This document shows positions 62,675-64,000 of a DNA stretch of 64,000 nucleotides, piece after piece (positions within the stretch are counted from its first letter, which is position 1; the number at the start of each line of letters is the position of its first letter). The stretch lies in the NCBI RefSeq assembly GCF_000711735.1, contig NZ_JONL01000006.1, forward strand, positions 1 through 64,000, given 5' to 3'. A model generated the notes under the pieces. It made no database searches. It was given only the letters and a program-made list of their open reading frames with translations, and was not told where the DNA came from. Made by a program: the position numbers and the translations under genes. The DNA comes from Maridesulfovibrio frigidus DSM 17176. GTDB taxonomy: Bacteria > Desulfobacterota > Desulfovibrionia > Desulfovibrionales > Desulfovibrionaceae.

Positions 62675-63445
62675 CTATTTAGCAGTTCCGAACCATTTAG
62701 CGTTAATTTTATCATATGTTCCGTCTTTAACAACAGCAGCTAAACCTTTGTTGATTAGCTCAAGCACTTCTGTGTTTCCTTTACGGATTGCAACACCATA
62801 AAATTCAGTGGTATCACTTTTCACTGTGAAAGCAATCTTCATTCTCTTGGAGTATTCAGCCTGCTGCAAAGCAAAGTCAGCTGCAACAGGATTATCACAA
62901 ACAACGGCTACAAGGCGTCCATTGTAGAGATCTTCCATAGCAAGACCAACTTCATCGTATGATTTTGCGATAACATCATCAGTTTTTTTAACAGCAAAGT
63001 AACCAGTTGTTCCGATCTGAGCTCCGACCTTCATGCCTTTGAAATCAGCCAAAGTCTTTGCATTAGAATCTTTATTGGTAACAACAGCCTGTGTTACTTC
63101 AAAGTAAGGAGAAGAAAAGTCCATTGCCTTCTTACGTTTATCATTGATTGAAACAGAAGAAGTGATGCAATCGTATTTGCCTGCTGCAAGGCCAGCAAAA
63201 ATACCATCCCAAGCAACGTTTTTGATTTCAACAACATAACCGCCAGCTTCAGCGGCAGCTTTCATAAGGTCTACAGAAAATCCAACCAACTGTTTATCTT
63301 TATTGATAAACTCCATTGGGGGCCATGTGCAGTCTGAAGCAACCTTGATAATAGGCTTACCTTCGCTATTAACTTTCAGTTCAGCCTGAGCAGAAACAGC
63401 AACGAGCATTGAAAGCATCAAAAGAACAATAATCTTTTTAAACAT
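62675..63445 (-). CDS. Polar amino-acid ABC transporter binding protein
   Basis: The 256-aa protein has a signal peptide (AQA, about residue 21) and SBP family 3 features: VASDCTWPPMEFINKDKQLVGFSVD, the DFSSPYF and GAQIGTTG motifs, and the C-terminal KINAKWFG. GGAGGG six bases before the ATG sets the start at 63445. It is the first gene of the three-gene operon. Confidence 0.93.
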   Translation of the reverse strand: MFKKIIVLLMLSMLVAVSAQAELKVNSEGKPIIKVASDCTWPPMEFINKDKQLVGFSVDLMKAAAEAGGYVVEIKNVAWDGIFAGLAAGKYDCITSSVSINDKRKKAMDFSSPYFEVTQAVVTNKDSNAKTLADFKGMKVGAQIGTTGYFAVKKTDDVIAKSYDEVGLAMEDLYNGRLVAVVCDNPVAADFALQQAEYSKRMKIAFTVKSDTTEFYGVAIRKGNTEVLELINKGLAAVVKDGTYDKINAKWFGTAK

Positions 63446-63635
63446 AATTTTCCCTCCAAAATTTGTTAAAACGCGCAAAATACATACGTGAATTTATACA
63501 ATTTACAAACCATGTCAATCACATCAGTCAAATATCGTGTTGTTTCAAATATAATTAATAACAGACATCAAACATATGTTGAATTAAAAATGTAAAGCAG
63601 TTAAATTGCTAATTCATTAATAGGGGGCAATTTTC

Positions 63636-63803
63636 ATGAAAAAGAAAGCTAAAGAAGTTAGACAAGAAGCTGTTGAAGTTATCTGTCCCAAATGTAGGGA
63701 AACTAGCATTGTCTATTTCCCAAAAGAATCCATGCCGACCTGCCCTTACTGTAAGGTTGAAATGGTCATTAAAGAAATTCTAACTGAAGGTAAATATGGT
63801 TGA
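63636..63803 (+). CDS. Small zinc-ribbon protein (55 aa)
   Basis: This short frame reads with two CxxC knuckles, CPKC (residues 17-20) and CPYC (36-39), in a Lys/Glu-rich protein. AGGGGG precedes the ATG by eight or nine bases. It lies just upstream of another binding-protein gene in the same direction. Role unknown; small zinc ribbons often bind RNA or proteins. Confidence 0.75.
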   Translation: MKKKAKEVRQEAVEVICPKCRETSIVYFPKESMPTCPYCKVEMVIKEILTEGKYG

Positions 63804-63865
63804 TCAGTCTTGCGGCTGATATTATTTTAAATTTTAACAATTGCTGTAATTAAAGGGGAGAATCT

Positions 63866-64000
63866 ATGAAAAAAGTTTATCTAATGTTAGCTCTGGTAAT
63901 GGTACTCGGGTTTGCTTTCAGCGCAAATGCTTCAGACATTGATCTGGCAAAAAAATCCACACTCAACTCTATCCTTAAAAGAGGCGAAATCCGCGCTGGT
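63866..64000 (+). CDS. Periplasmic binding protein of an amino-acid ABC system (partial)
   Basis: The 45 residues visible have a signal peptide (MKKVYLMLALVMVLG, AxA at ANA about residue 23) and continue STLNSILKRGEIRAG, which matches the beginning of SBP family 3 proteins. AGGGGAG precedes the ATG. The rest lies beyond the window. Confidence 0.8.
   Translation, partial: MKKVYLMLALVMVLGFAFSANASDIDLAKKSTLNSILKRGEIRAG

Overview
The window looks like a chromosomal segment of a marine, AT-rich sulfate-reducing bacterium of the Desulfovibrionaceae (Maridesulfovibrio-like). The main evidence is a complete rnf operon led by a ten-heme cytochrome c and ending in an RnfB fused to a glutamate-synthase-small-subunit-like flavoprotein. 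The many two-component and HD-domain proteins and the polar amino-acid ABC system fit. Taxonomy is inferred from gene content only.

Layout. 1-4.4 kb: a phage- or plasmid-like replication patch (DUF4373-type protein, DnaB-type helicase, a 641-aa pentapeptide-repeat protein built on a 15-bp tandem repeat) next to tRNA-Leu(UAG) and a strong 66-nt hairpin. 4.4-13.2 kb: thiDN, a PocR-PAS sensor kinase, YgiQ radical SAM protein, a DAC-like (DisA_N-like) protein with a secreted partner, and an orphan periplasmic binding protein. 13.2-15.4 kb: ilvBN with a clear leader-peptide attenuator (39-aa Leu/Val/Ile-rich leader, antiterminator and terminator). 15.5-23.8 kb: a glycan locus with three related MurG-like glycosyltransferases, two GT4 enzymes, a histidine phosphatase, a polysaccharide deacetylase-like protein and a methyltransferase. 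24.1-36.0 kb: a co-directional module with a short FtsX-type permease, a LolD/MacB-type ATPase, a 1624-aa protein fusing a degenerate M28 peptidase-like domain to an FtsX permease, two OPT-like polytopic proteins (DUF6785/DUF6784 type), an unknown protein and a PqqD-like protein. This is the best candidate for an undescribed system.

36-44 kb: a MerR-like regulator with an unknown partner, a 134-nt multi-stem inverted-repeat element, a degenerate HD-GYP protein, Hpt, Tim44-like, CheY-like and HD proteins, an atypical thioredoxin reductase-like flavoprotein and a degenerate HAD lipoprotein. 44.4-51.4 kb: cytochrome c plus rnfCDGEAB, with translational coupling into rnfB through a 10-codon mini-ORF. 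51.7-61 kb: coiled-coil proteins (one behind a sigma-54-like promoter), FmdB zinc ribbon, MBL hydrolase, MltA, a 5'-nucleotidase-like protein with altered metal ligands, AI-2E family permease and a hybrid kinase. 61-64 kb: a polar amino-acid ABC transporter, a 55-aa zinc-ribbon protein and the start of a second binding protein.

A recurring theme is proteins that keep a fold but have lost key residues: DAC-like RHR, M28 ligands, HD of HD-GYP, HAD motif I, metallophosphatase DxH, Hpt histidine, and the RnfD flavinylation Thr. All functional statements come from reading motifs by eye; no database search was run.
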